Source of the DNA: Chromera velia | Lineage: Eukaryota; Sar; Chromeraceae | Assembly: GCA_018398765.1 (NCBI GenBank) | Contig: JAHBMJ010002151.1 | Location: forward strand, 13,604-77,603 | Reading direction: 5' to 3' | Length of the DNA: 64,000 nt | Part shown: positions 11,601 through 21,440 of the stretch, piece after piece | Layout: the number at the start of each line of letters is the position of its first letter | Position numbering within the stretch: the first letter of the stretch is position 1 | The notes under the pieces: model-generated | The model's input: only the letters and a program-made list of their open reading frames with translations | What the model was told of the DNA's origin: nothing | Database searches by the model: none | Position numbers and translations under genes: made by a program

Positions 11601-13846
11601 TTCCTCTTTCACGAGTCGTCTCAGCCTTTCTGTTTCTGCCCGTGCTCTTGTGTTTCTCTCTTCTGCGCCTTTTTCCCATTCGCCTCTTGCTCTCTTCTCG
11701 CCCTCGCGCTGTAAATGCAACACAGAGGACGCGCACCAACGAAGGAGTCCCGGTGTCAGCGCGACAGACGGGCGTGTCGAATCAAAAGGAGAAGGACCAG
11801 GCCGGAGCGGAGGAATAGCATCTGCCCCGCCTGCCTCCATCTCGGAATCGGGAGGCTGCTGCGATGCAGGCCCACCCCCATGCACAAAAGAAGAAGATGA
11901 GGACGAGGGACCTGCAGGAATTCCTGAAGAGGAAGAAGAGGAGGAAACCACGTGCTGCTGTTCGTTCCGCCTGTCTCGCGGGTCCCTCTCACCCTCCGTA
12001 TCTGCGTGCCCGTTTGCATTGCTGCTGCTGCTGCTGCTGCTGCTGCTTCCGTCCTGTCGGGTCTCTCCTCCATGCCCTCGACCGCCCCCTCTACCGTTTG
12101 TCTCTCTATCGGGTTGATCTCCTTCTCTATCTGTTCTCTGCAAGGAATGCAGACAGACAGACGCTTTTTACGTGACTTTGTTTTTCTTTCTTTTTCCTTC
12201 AAGACAGACAGACTATATGTTTCTTCTTCTCCCTTCTTTTCTGCACAAAAGAAGGGAACAAAGAGAAAAAACGAAAGAAAAAAAAGAAAAAAGGAAAAAG
12301 ACAGACAGAGAGACAGACAACATGACTCTTTTTTCCCCTTATGTATCTTTTTGAAACAAAAATAAAAATATAGAAACGTTCGGACACAGACAGACAGCAT
12401 ATGTATGAAGAAGCAACGCACTATCAAAATCTCCGAGACGGACAGACAAGTACCAATTCAAACGGCATGACTGCACGCTTGACTAGACTTGTTGTTTTTT
12501 TTGCTTTTTTCCTTTCCGGCAACACGAGTTCCGACAAGACAATAAAATTCCAAGGGAGCAGGCGACAGGGAGCTGGGAAGGGAAGGGCTGAGGAAGGGAG
12601 GAAGGAAGCAAGCGAGGAGGGGGTGAGATCGGGAGGAAGAAAGGAAGAAAGGGGGAGAAACAGAAGGAGGGAAAAAAGAAGAGCAAGGAAGTTTTATCGT
12701 TCACCTACATAGTGACGCTCCTGTTTTCTTGTTTCGTTTCCGGGGGCCTTCACGACACATTTCAGTTGCATCTTTCTTGCTGTCTAATTGCCTGGATTCC
12801 TCTTTTCTTGCTCTTCTATCTTCCTGATTCCCTTCAAGTCTCACTATCACACTGAGGCAGAGTCACTTCCACGCTCTCTTCCCCTTTAGTTTATTTCTTT
12901 TCTCCGTCACATTTTCTTTCTACAGTCGCTGCATGCCCTCTGGTGTCTCCAAACTCCGTCCCTCTTTTGCATCTGAACAAGAAATGACGAAAGACGTACG
13001 ATACCCTTGCCTTGCTTCAGCTGCTATCATTCCATCTTTTCCATGAACGAATGGCGCTTTCGTCCTTGCTGGTAGAAGCTTCACGTTCGCTCTCTTCTCT
13101 TTCCCTCTTTTGTTTTGGACGCTCCCACTTTGTCCCCCGAAACCCTCTCGCCTCACCGCTGTCTCTCGGAGCACCAGTCTACTTGCACATGCACGAAATT
13201 CTTCAGGAACCTGCGATGGCACCGCCTTTGTCAGAACTGCCAGCCAGAAGGACTTCACGTGCGCAGACGCTCTCCGAGCATTCGCCTTACGGGCCCCCTC
13301 TTCCTCTGGAGTCAAGCCAGAAACCCCGGCACACTTATAACATACTGCAGGGATGTCGTCCGACGGCGGCTGGCTCTCCCTCTCCTTCTCCTCAAACCGG
13401 CTGATCCCCTGCCCGCCCGCCCGCTCACGAAGGAGGGACTCCCGTGACCTCTCTGCCAGCCTGCGAGCAACGTGAACCTTCCAACGCCTCTCCTCATAGA
13501 AATCGATGGCCACCCAGGTCGCCTCCTGAGAAATGAAGTCGCTCTTGGTCTTGAAGGCGAAAACGGGCTCAGTGTGGAGGGGTGAGTTGAAGAGCTCCCC
13601 GACTGAAAATACGACACAGGTGGATGGAGACACTCGTTACAAGTGTAGATACAAAAAGGGACTCAGTTTCTGGGTTCCCTTCGGAAATCTCGATAAAAAG
13701 AGGGCATATAGGGGGTAGAGCGGCGATGCTATTCCTGCATGAATGCACATAGGCAATGCGCGAGAGACAGGCATTGATCAAAGAATGATTTGAAAATTAC
13801 TCTCCGAAGATAACTCACGGGTTTTCTGGTCTTGCTGCTGTGTCAT
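1374..13846 (-). CDS. HSA-SANT domain protein, Eaf1/Vid21/p400-like NuA4 scaffold candidate
   Basis: Model with 13 exons, in gene order: 13846-13819, 13602-13157, 12137-11519, 11126-9421, 9099-9063, 8262-8192, 7744-7642, 6530-6397, 5997-5700, 5263-5074, 4599-4454, 4191-2889, 1603-1374, about 1,770 residues. Every junction has a GT donor and AG acceptor and the phases agree, except between 7744-7642 (ends phase 1) and 6530-6397 (starts phase 0). The N gap 6844-7092 lies there and probably hides an exon. Exon 1 begins MTQQQDQKT. Exon 2 carries an HSA domain (core ATWVAIDFYEERRWKV). A SANT/Myb fold is split over exons 9-11: WSHIEDLYLLRI, then a W-containing helix (RERWLLNRE), then RTPKDCHDRYWALARG. 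HSA followed by SANT without an intervening Snf2 helicase is the layout of Eaf1/Vid21 in NuA4, where HSA binds actin/Arp4; nuclear chromatin function is inferred. Exons 3-4 are Ser-, Pro- and Gly-rich and probably disordered. The three short exons 9099, 8262 and 7744 are tentative. Stop is TGA. Confidence 0.8.
2889..4191 (-). other. Post-SANT basic exon of the HSA-SANT gene
   Basis: The acceptor follows TTAAATTTTCAG and the exon opens KMQHKERRRMGENVVF in phase 0, continuing exactly from the phase-0 end of the SANT exon. The 434-codon product is basic and Ser/Gly-rich with a nuclear-localisation-like GGKRRLLED. It ends CAA A before a GTAAGC donor, whose phase 1 matches the terminal exon at 1603. 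If that donor is not used the frame would run on to a stop at 2746. Confidence 0.7.
4454..5997 (-). other. SANT/Myb domain encoded by three exons
   Basis: Exon 5997-5700 ends with WSHIEDLYLLRI, the W and acidic helix 1 of a SANT domain. Exon 5263-5074 opens with AQVFKN, a spacer, and RERWLLNRE for helix 2. Exon 4599-4454 supplies RTPKDCHDRYWAL, the recognition-helix signature of SANT/Myb repeats. Phases at the joins are 0 and 1 and match. About 50 extra residues (Gly-rich, then LLDNIDVTEL) separate helix 2 from helix 3, longer than usual, so the exact end of exon 5263-5074 should be confirmed with cDNA. Confidence 0.75.
6549..6640 (+). repeat. Compound GCAC-CA-GA microsatellite
   Basis: Successive GCAC, CA and GA repeats, directly upstream (in gene orientation) of the exon at 6530-6397 of the HSA-SANT gene. 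A GA-rich patch also lies at 6172-6210. Confidence 0.95.
6844..7092. other. Assembly gap (run of N)
   Basis: 249 undetermined bases. The gap falls in the HSA-SANT gene exactly where reading phase shows that an exon starting with two completing bases and ending in phase 0 is missing. Confidence 0.99.
8560..8740 (+). repeat. CAGA/GGCA repeats with interspersed CTATATG modules
   Basis: CAGA repeats about 8580-8625 pass into GGCA repeats about 8625-8652. They are flanked by AGACTATATGGTTCC at 8566 and AGACTATATGTTTCTTC at 8654, then another CAGA block at 8700-8745. This is the clearest example of the dispersed (CAGA)n-CTATATG-pyrimidine module. It lies between tentative exons 9099 and 8262 of the HSA-SANT gene, hence probably intronic. 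Confidence 0.8.
9421..11126 (-). other. Large Pro/Gly/Ala/Ser-rich low-complexity exon of the HSA-SANT gene
   Basis: This single 568-codon exon starts after ATATCTGCAG and ends at a textbook GTGAGT donor. The product is rich in Pro, Gly, Ala, Ser and Gln with no recognisable fold, typical of the disordered region between HSA and SANT in NuA4 scaffolds. Strong codon-level order and the lack of stops over 1.7 kb support it as coding. Confidence 0.7.
12140..12460 (+). repeat. CAGA/CTATATG repeat modules in an intron of the HSA-SANT gene
   Basis: The intron between exons 13602-13157 and 12137-11519 contains GACAGACAGACTATATG TTTCTTCTTC at 12203, GACAGACAACATGAC then a T-rich tract at 12313, and GACAGACAGCATATG at 12388. 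Each is a CAGA run, an ATG-containing hinge and a pyrimidine tract. Confidence 0.7.
13157..13602 (-). other. HSA domain exon of the HSA-SANT gene
   Basis: Exon 2 has its acceptor after TTTTCAG and its donor GTGAGG after the codon for Ala. Residues about 20-60 of the protein contain aromatic/acidic then basic HSA features: KTKSDFISQEATW, then DFYEERRWKVHVARRLAE. HSA domains are long helices that recruit actin and actin-related proteins in chromatin remodellers. A basic region with two cysteines (VCYKCAG) follows. The first codon is completed by exon 1 (CTC, Leu). Confidence 0.8.
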
Positions 13847-14606
13847 TCTCTCGTGGGCGTTGTCAGGAATTTCTGTGTCGGCAACAGCAAAGCGAGAGCG
13901 AAACCGAATCCCGGATTTTCATTTCATAAAAGGAGAAAGAAAAAGGAAACAGACTTCAGATCTTCACGAAATAATTGCAGTCTGCGCGTGACTTTGAAAA
14001 GTCATTTCTCCTGTTATTCTTCACATATTGAAACCCCCCAAAAGACATGCGACTCCTCATGTCACCAACAAGAAAGATCAAAAGGAGGAAACAAAAATGG
14101 ATCGATACATTTGTGCAAATACGGCGTCTGCTGGAGTCGTAAAGTCACGGGCTACTGACTCCCTGCATGTCAAACCTGTTGATCACTGTTGACTGAATTT
14201 GAGTGGCCCCGGAAAGACTCAGTCTGCATAACTCAGAATGATGGCACATATACATATTCTGACGGTTCGGGGATGCATATTATAATATATGATTCATTTG
14301 TTCGCGGAGTCATTGAATTAAGGCGCTTTTTTGAGCCCCTCTCACTGAAGGCGTGGTTGAACCTGGCACGTTGAACAGTGTTGAACCTCTTTGCCAGCCT
14401 CATATGTGGGATCGCATACAAAACCGGCCCGATACAGGTCCGGAGAGACAATAGGAGATCGACCTCGAGCATGCACGTTCTTTGGTCAAGTACAGAGAAG
14501 TTTTTGTACATGGTCCTTGGTTCTGTGGAAGAAAGCGATCTGGTAGAAGTTTGAATCCCCTGAGTGTCCGTTTCCCTTTCTTGCCGTCTCCTTGTGACTT
14601 GGTACT
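13847..14606. promoter_or_regulatory. Intergenic region between divergent gene starts
   Basis: About 760 bp separate the minus-strand ATG of the HSA-SANT gene from a plus-strand ATG that is followed 63 bp later by a strong donor. If both starts are right this is a shared, bidirectional promoter. I see no convincing TATA box or other named element, only a locally AT-rich patch near 14240-14310. Confidence 0.3.
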
Positions 14607-15798
14607 ATGGACCCTTTTACGGACAGCGGGGGGGGCTCATCTGCTGCAAGCGCCGAACAGTCGACGCAGGTAAGCTTCATGTGACGACGGGGCAGCTTCT
14701 CGAGCAGCCAGGATGATGTATGGTGGTATTCGGTGCTGATTACATTGCTGTGCCTCTTTCGGTGTGCCATCAACTCCTCCCGTCTCCTCTACTTTCCTCT
14801 TCAACCCCGCTTTCCTACATTACCTGTTCGGCAACGCCAGGCTTCTTTTGTACATGTGTCCCTTTCTCCCTCAGGCTCCCTGCAATTCTGCCCGTTTGCC
14901 CCTAAATTTAAGGAGGCGGTTCGTCTCGAGAGAGCGGTTTTTTGGTCATCTCTCCGGGCTTCGCGCTGTAAGCGACCCAGTCAATACCACCTTATTGCAC
15001 GACCTTGTGAGTGCGTGCTCGCCCAAGGACATGCAAATATTAACGTAGGCACAGGAGCAGGTGGCACCCTCCGCGTTTCTTGTCTTTTTTGTCTTTTCTC
15101 CCTCGCCATGTTCCGGGAAGTCGTATAAATGATCCGGGGGTTTAGACTCTGTCAGAATACCTATCCTTGTGTCTGTCTCTCTGGCTGGGTGGCTGGGTAG
15201 CTGGCTGGTCTTGCGGAAGTGGTGAATAGCGTGTGACTGCAAGTGATCACGTGAAAACAAATCAGGAGAGCAGACGCAGGGGGCTCCAGTCTGTCTCCTT
15301 CGGGCCACCTTCTGCGTGTCTCATTGTGTGTGTTTTCTTTGAGTGTCCGTTTTTTTTTTTTTTTGCTTGTTGTGTGATTAAAAGAGAAGACAAAAAGAAC
15401 AAGAAAAAATCAAGTCATGTAGTCTGTCTGTCTGTCTGTCTGTCTATCTGGGAGAGAAGAAGAAACATACAGTCTGTCAGTCTGTGCAGAAGAAGTATCT
15501 GCTTCCGCAGGGGCCTTCCCCCACCCCCCCACAGCTTGCATAAGGACGAAAGGACGGTGCCTATTCCTTTTGTGTTTGCATGTGTCTGTTCGAAATGCTG
15601 TATCCTGTCTTTTTTTGTCTCCCTTGTCTTGAGTTGAAGCAGCAGGAAGCAGAGTGTCAGTCAGTGGCTTGACTCTGCACCTTTTGGGACCCCACCCCCA
15701 TTGTCTCAGTGGCTGTGCTGTCTATTTGCCTTTCTTTCTTTCTTCCTATCTTTCTTTCTATCTTTCTTTCTATCTTTCTTTCTTTCTTTCTTTCTTTC

Positions 15799-15853
<55 letters not shown>

Positions 15854-15877
15854 TCCATCTTTCTTTCTATATTTCTG

Positions 15878-15912
<35 letters not shown>

Positions 15913-17648
15913 CTCTCTCTTTTGTTCTTTCTTTCTTTCTTCCTTTCTTTCTTTCTTTCTTTCCTCTGTGTTCTTTCTTGCCTGTTTTGTCCATGAAGAG
16001 GGGGGGAAAGAAGTCTGTCTGTCTATCTGTCAGTCAGTCTGTCTATCTGTCAGTCTGTCTGTCTGAGCAGAGGATTGACGTGTGAACCCAGTGATCACGT
16101 GAAAGTCTGTCGGGAGGTGGAGAGGCGAGGGGCGCTTAACTCTCACCTTTCGGGCCCCCTGCTCGCTTGTCTGAGTTGTCGTGATGTTCTTTTGTCTTTG
16201 TCAAGAAAAGAAGGGAGATGAAGAAACTTAAAGTCTGTCTGTCTCTCTGCCTACACGCACGCGTGTTCTTTCCCTCCGGTTGGGATGCAAAACGAAGAGA
16301 ATCGGCCTGGGAAGATAGTTTTCTGCTCATGGTAAAGGGAACCCCAGAAGGAGAAAAGAAGCCGTAAGACGTCGTGACACACTCTATCTTTCCCCAAAGC
16401 GAAAGGAAATGAAGAGTCGTCCGGATGTAAAGAATGTGCTCGTGCACAAGCGCAAGCCTGCACTGGACAAGGAAACGCGGCATAGTACGTTTCAGGCCTG
16501 GAGCTCCACTGAGAGCGCGCCAAAAGAAGAGAGAAGAAAAAAAGCAGAAGACAAAAGGGACTGTCGGTCTGTCTGTGCGTTTTTTGACGTGTCTGTCGGT
16601 CTGCTTGTCCGTCTGTCTGCTAGCTTACCTGTCTGGCCTGATCCACCGGCTCCCCCCGAAGACCCTCCCCCCGAAGCTCCACCACCACCGCACCCCCCCT
16701 GGAGAAGGTCGTCTCCGGGAGAATCGAGAAGCTTGCACCGAAGAGAAGAGAACGAGCCAGCCAGATGCAGCCGCCGCCTCCGTCCCCGTGCCAGCTCCCG
16801 TCTCCGCTCCAGTCGCAGCATCCAGTTCCGCCTCTGCTTCTGCTTCTGCTTCTTAGCGGCATCCCCCACCCAGCTTCTGCGCATGACCAAGAGCATCAAA
16901 ACCCGCCTTCAGAACAGGAATGCTGAGAGGAAGAGGAGAGGTTCTGGAGAAGGTTTTCGGCCCCACCAGCACCGTCGCTCTTTCGGTATGGGACTTTGAG
17001 AGTTTCGTAGCGCCCGAAAGAGTCCTCCCGCAGGATACGAATACAGAGCATCAGAAGACTCCCCCTCCGCAGGGGCGCCTCCCCACCCCCTGTCTAAAGA
17101 CCATGACGGTGCCGGCTCCCACGTGCAGATTTTCTTTCTTTCTTTCTTTTTTGTTGTTTCTTCTTCCTTTTTTTTTTCTCGCTTGTCTTTTTCTCGCTTG
17201 TCTTGAGTGGAAGAAGCAGGACAGTAGCGTGTGACGAACAAGTGATCACGTGAAGTCCTGTCGGGAGGTTGATACCCAAGGGGCGCTTAACTCCTACCTT
17301 TCGGTCCTGCTCGTGTGTCTGTGTCGTGCCTGCAGTTGCTGATGCAGGTCCAGCAGCTGATGCAGGGGCAGCAGGTGGTTGTAAAGATCCTGGGAAAGTG
17401 TTTTACCAGGTCGGCTACTTCTTTGTCTCCCTGCTATCCTGCATTCAAGAAGCACGCATCACTCACTCAGGAAGAAGTGCATGGACAAAGTGGGAGCCTG
17501 AATGGTGTATGCGTAGGGAGAGGGGCTTGATTGGCCGTCCATACATTTCTTCGTGCCCCTACAGATGGCTGGCCTTGTGCAAGACGAGCAACTGAAGCAC
17601 ATGGACGTACATTTGTTCTCGTTGCTGCACAATCACATCCTCCTCTAA
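14607..17648 (+). CDS. Putative plus-strand gene of unknown function, exons uncertain
   Basis: First exon 14607-14669 encodes MDPFTDSGGGSSAASAEQST plus Gln and ends in phase 0 at CAG|GTAAGC. A second exon starts at 14875 after CTTTCTCCCTCAG and reads APCNSARLPLNLRRRFVSRE onward; it may end at 15006 (GTGAGT) or 15044 (GTAGGC). A later exon may start at 17332 after GTGCCTGCAG (LLMQVQQLMQGQQ). A final exon may be 17565-17648, after CCCTACAG, ending DVHLFSLLHNHILL and TAA. The product matches no family I recognise: short, basic then Gln/Leu-helical. The candidate intron 15.05-17.33 kb is filled with tandem-like repeats and a CTTT microsatellite. The exon set rests on splice signals and phase only, so confidence is low. 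Confidence 0.3.
15192..17315 (+). repeat. Four diverged copies of a GATCACGTGA-containing repeat
   Basis: Copies lie at about 15220-15320, 15622-15720, 16075-16180 and 17196-17315. Three share GTGATCACGTGAA with its TCACGTGA palindrome. Two of those, at 16090 and 17228, continue with CTGTCGGGAGGT, GGGGCGCTTAACTC and CACCTTTCGG (CTACCTTTCGG). The copy at 15622 shares instead the upstream part (CTTGTCTTGAGT.GAAG) with the copy at 17196. Spacing is irregular (about 400-1100 bp), with microsatellite between copies. Confidence 0.65.
15727..15962 (+). repeat. CTTT microsatellite
   Basis: About 235 bp of CTTT/TTTC repeat with a few CTAT and CTGT variants. It generates long spurious Phe/Leu/Ser open frames on the plus strand and Lys/Glu frames on the minus strand. 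GTCT/CTGT repeats follow at 16012-16065. Confidence 0.95.
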
Positions 17649-18480
17649 GTTAACGCATGGGGAGAGGATGGGAAGGAAAAGTGGGTGCGTCAGTCCAGGA
17701 CGTTCGTCTGTCCATGTACCCGACGTCTGCTTGACATTGAAGAAAAGAAGAGGAAAACGGAGCTCATCCATCTGCATGCGTGATTTGTTCTTTGCAGGTG
17801 TGTAGATTCCCCGGGAGAGAGCCTCTCGAAGAAGCAACAGGACTGCATCTGGTCCTGCACAAAGTCGATTTACGAGACTGAACAGTACATTTCAAGGTCA
17901 GGATCGGGTGAGAAAGCGAGTGGGTGAGTAAGTGTCTGAGGGTAATAAGTCGCTGAGTTGACGGTACAAAGATTGTACTCGAATACATCGTGCACGCGGA
18001 TGCTGTGCGGCTGGTGTAAAAGCTGAAAGCTTGATGCTTTTTTTTCGTGCATGAGTGAATGGTTTTGTGGTGGACTCCCATCTGACACAATCGTCCTTGA
18101 ATGAATTGGATGTGCAGGCGGCTTGAGGGCATTCAAAGCGCATCGCATACCGGCAAGTGAGCGACTTAGCTTTGTCTCTCTGAAGTTTCAAGTGGTGGAA
18201 TTGAATGAAGTTCGAAGCACACCAATTTGTACTTCCAGAGGGGTGGAGAGAGAGAGGGGGGCGTACGCACTGTAGATGACTCTACGAACTTTCAAATGGC
18301 TGGGGAGAAGAACGAATGGTGGACCTGCGCACGGCACTGATGTGAAACCACTGTCGAGTCATTATAAAAAGGGCGAAACAAGATTCAAAAAGAGACGGAG
18401 AGCAAATATTTACTAGATTATTGAGTACTGGAAAGCGGAAACAGACTTGAAAGAACGGAAAAGGACTATAACAGCCAACT
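17649..18480. other. Intergenic, no gene seen
   Basis: About 830 bp between the candidate plus-strand gene and the AT-rich repeats. There are short minus-strand open frames at 17760-18190 without recognisable motifs. Base composition becomes AT-rich after about 18360. Confidence 0.4.
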
Positions 18481-18715
18481 AATAGCCTATATCAATAAGC
18501 TATCAGATTTCCATAATTTAGGGAATTTATGGAAATCTGGTTGATTTCTCATAAAAATGGGAATCTGAAGCAGATTTCCCACGTAAGATTTTATATGACT
18601 GGCAATTTCCCATGGATTTTCCTTAGCCGGATTTTACTAAGATTTCCCATCAATTTCTAACAGATTTCCAAATTAACGATTTCCATAATTTGTTGTATAT
18701 ATAGGGTGAAATGCA
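18480..18715. repeat. Palindromic repeat of the GGAAATC word family
   Basis: Iterated words such as ATTTCCCA, CAGATTTCC and GGGAATTTATGG. A clear hairpin is CAGATTTCCATAA at 18506 pairing with TTATGGAAATCTG ending near 18540. The same word family forms a larger palindrome at 31650-31955. Confidence 0.7.
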
Positions 18716-18799
18716 AACTCAGTGCCAAACTGTACATGATAAACTTGTGTTATGGGCTACTCTGCAGTCTTTGCTAACCTCTCATGAAATCTATAAAGA

Positions 18800-19650
18800 T
18801 TGCTCTGCAAAGAGTTAGAAATTTAGACAAGAATTTAGAGGAATTTAGAGGAATTTAGCTAGGAATCTAAAGGAATCTAAAGATAAGAATTTAGAGGAAT
18901 TTAGCAATTTTTGGAGGTCGATTTCTCATGAACTATGATGAGTTAGAACTTGATATTATAGGTGTTTATAGCTCTAATACAGTTCTAAATCAATGAATGA
19001 ATGAAGTTGGCTTTGCTAGAGTGGAGCCGTGCTCCCAGCAGCCCATGTTCATGCAAGAGATCGTCAATCACTCAACTCTAGAGATAAGGCTAAGCGCGAG
19101 ATCCCCTGAAGTGCTCGCTTGGTGAGCTCACGAGCAGCATACGCATTGGACGTGGCAATAGAAGACTCGAACAAAAGAAGAAAAGGTCGCGTTCACACAG
19201 AAACAGGCGTGCACAGTGAGTAACAAAGATCGCAAACGGCTCTGCATGCTTCACACGGATCGACTTGTAAAGCCAAAAGCAGTATTATCCTCGCTTCTGT
19301 CTCGGCTGCATCCGATCCCTCAATTCCTTCTCTCTGAATCCTTTGCTTCACTTTCTTTCCCTCTACCACTTTATTTAGTTTATTTCTTGCTTCTACCTAA
19401 TTGGAGTATACTGAAAGCCGGTGCCAGAGATGATCAATTTTTCTTCCATTTGAACAACCCTCTGCCAGACAAAACACCTCTCTCGGAGAGTTGGCCCCCC
19501 CCGTCAGACCCTTCCGATTTAGTATCAATGGCACCATTAAAATCAAGTTATAACTGATCACAGTTCACAAAAAATTGATTTCTATCTAAAGTTTAGGGAT
19601 TTAGGGGTTTAAATTCCTTTAGATTCCTAGCCTAGTTCCTGTCTAAATTC
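18800..19650. repeat. Left part of a foldback element split by the copia insertion
   Basis: The left arm (about 18803-18940) iterates GAATTTAGAGGAATTTAG and then reads TTTTTGGAGGTCGATTTCTC. The right arm (about 19545-19650) is the inverse, with TTCACAAAAAATTGATTTC and TAAATTCCTTTAGATTCC, and resumes after the retroelement at 29938-30000. The middle 500 bp is unique and has no gene that I can support. Ends resemble CTGCAAAGAGTTAG on the left and CTAAGTCATTGCAGG on the right. Confidence 0.7.
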
Positions 19651-20170
19651 TGTTAGTACGGGTGCAGCGGGTGCTCCTTAGGACGCCTTGGTCTCATCCC
19701 TGACGGCCTAACGCCTTGTGTGCGCATTTGTACATCCATGCCGATTGAGTGAACCTTCGTGCACATAAGTTGTGCGCGCATGGCAATTATGTGCATACAT
19801 TGTTCAAATGTATGAATTAATGAGAATTCATTTATTCATACAATGAGGAGAGTCGTCAAGGCTTGACAATTTTGGTTGCCTTATCCCGTCTTGATTGAAT
19901 AGCCGATTACTAGTAGGAGATACACAATATGAGAAAGCGAATAGTTAGATCTCTAGACAACATTTCGTGTTGGGTTGATAGGTTGACTTTCATGCTGACG
20001 ATTGCAAGCAGACAGGTCAGCATGAACTGATACATACTTTCCTATGCCTTTTGCTGTGTGACTTTATAAGTGTTTATACTTCCCTTAAAGCTGTCTAGAG
20101 CCATTATTACTAGCACCAGACTGCTCTGCCTGCAGAATGGACAATCTGAATCGAAACCAAATCCCTATTA
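19651..20170 (+). repeat. 5' LTR of the copia element
   Basis: Starts TGTTAGTACGGG and ends ATCCCTATTA. It aligns base by base to the 3' LTR with scattered substitutions. Its last 34 bp include the ATG and first codons of gag (MDNLNRNQIPI), which are also present in the 3' LTR. Confidence 0.93.
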
Positions 20171-21440
20171 ATGCTGCCCCCATGACGAGCTCTGCAGGTG
20201 CATCTGGTTCTTATTTCTACGCCTACGCAAGTAAGGAAGGCGGCTCCGCCGGCTCCTCCTACACAGACACAGCAACAGCACCGCCGGCAGTCGCCCCCTG
20301 GTCTCCCTTCCCTTTCCGGGTCCTCGTCTTCTCCGCAACAAGTTGTTGTTCAGGCGGCTTCCAAGGCCTCTGACTTCAACTGGGTGAATAAAATCAAAAG
20401 CCTGTCTCCAGAACACCTCAAAATCTGGAAGATGACGTATAAGAAGAAGGCTTCCCTCCAATTGAAGTCCCAGTACGTGTCTGACCATGCTGAAGCCTAC
20501 GAGGGTGCGCTTTTGCACGCCGCTAGAGATTTCGATGAAGTTCAGAAGACTATCCACAACCGGTCTGCTGAAAGACATACAGGTAAAGATCTTCTTTTCA
20601 GGGTTCTAGGAGACTTTGTGAAGGACATGTCTGTCGCAAAAACAAAGGCAGACCGCTCTTTTATGGAGTTCCTGACCCAAGTGAAGGGGGAGAGCCTGAA
20701 GCACTACTTCAAGCGACACGACAAGGTCCTTCATGTTGCCAAGGGTAAGGGCTTCATCCCCACTGACAAGGAGGAGAAGAAGGTCGGTATGAAGAACGTC
20801 TACATGAGTGAGTGGACCAATTATGCTGAGAAGGCTTCTCTGCATACCGGAAAACCGATCGACGACCTCTTCTTCTCTGAAATCTGACCCTTTTTTGACA
20901 GGAAAGCAGACGCCATCGAGTACAAGATCGCAGTAACAGGTACGTCCTCTCAGAAGAAGCCCTCCGCTGACGAGTTTGGGGCTTCTGCTAAGAAGGCAGG
21001 TGCTGCGACAGAGAAAGGAAAGGGAAAAGGGAAGAAGCCAAAAAAGGGAAAGAAGAAGCAGCAGCAGGTCCAGGCCGATTCTAAGGAGACTGCAGGGAAG
21101 GCCAGTGATGGGCAGAAGTGCAAGAACTGCGGGTTTGTCCACAGAAACCCGGAGTACTGCCCTGTAGAGAAGGCAGAGTGCAAGAAGGAGTATGACGGAT
21201 GTGGCCAGATCGGTCACTTCGCCCGCTGTTACCCGAAGAAGAGAAACTCCTCGAAGGGGAAGAAAGAAAGCGGTCATCACGTTGAGCAGCGCAGCTCCTC
21301 CCGCTCGTCTTGAGCTTCCAGACAGCCTTTGTCTTCCCACTACCACCCCCGCTCCGATTCTGAGTCTTCCGATTACGACTCAGATTGTGACTTGGTTTTT
21401 TAACCAGGTCAGGTGGGCGCCAAGCCTCCAGTCGAGATGA
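20137..21440 (+). pseudogene. Copia gag, decayed
   Basis: The ATG lies inside the LTR. The first 25 codons are in one frame; from about 20200 the conserved frame is +1 relative to it, so one frameshift separates them. The body (DFNWVNKIKSLSPEHLKIW onward) is a helical capsid-type gag. A TGA at 20885-20887 interrupts it, after which the same frame continues through a Lys-rich stretch to a zinc-knuckle region, with CKNC at 21121, CPVEKAEC and CGQIGHFARC. A further TGA at 21311-21313 precedes a Ser/Asp-rich tail. Both TGAs can come from CGA (Arg). Its role in life was to form the capsid of virus-like particles and bind RNA. Confidence 0.85.

Noticed and set aside
15654-16085. Long hydrophobic open frames rich in Phe, Leu and Ser
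   Set aside because: They are translations of the CTTT microsatellite and appear in all three frames.
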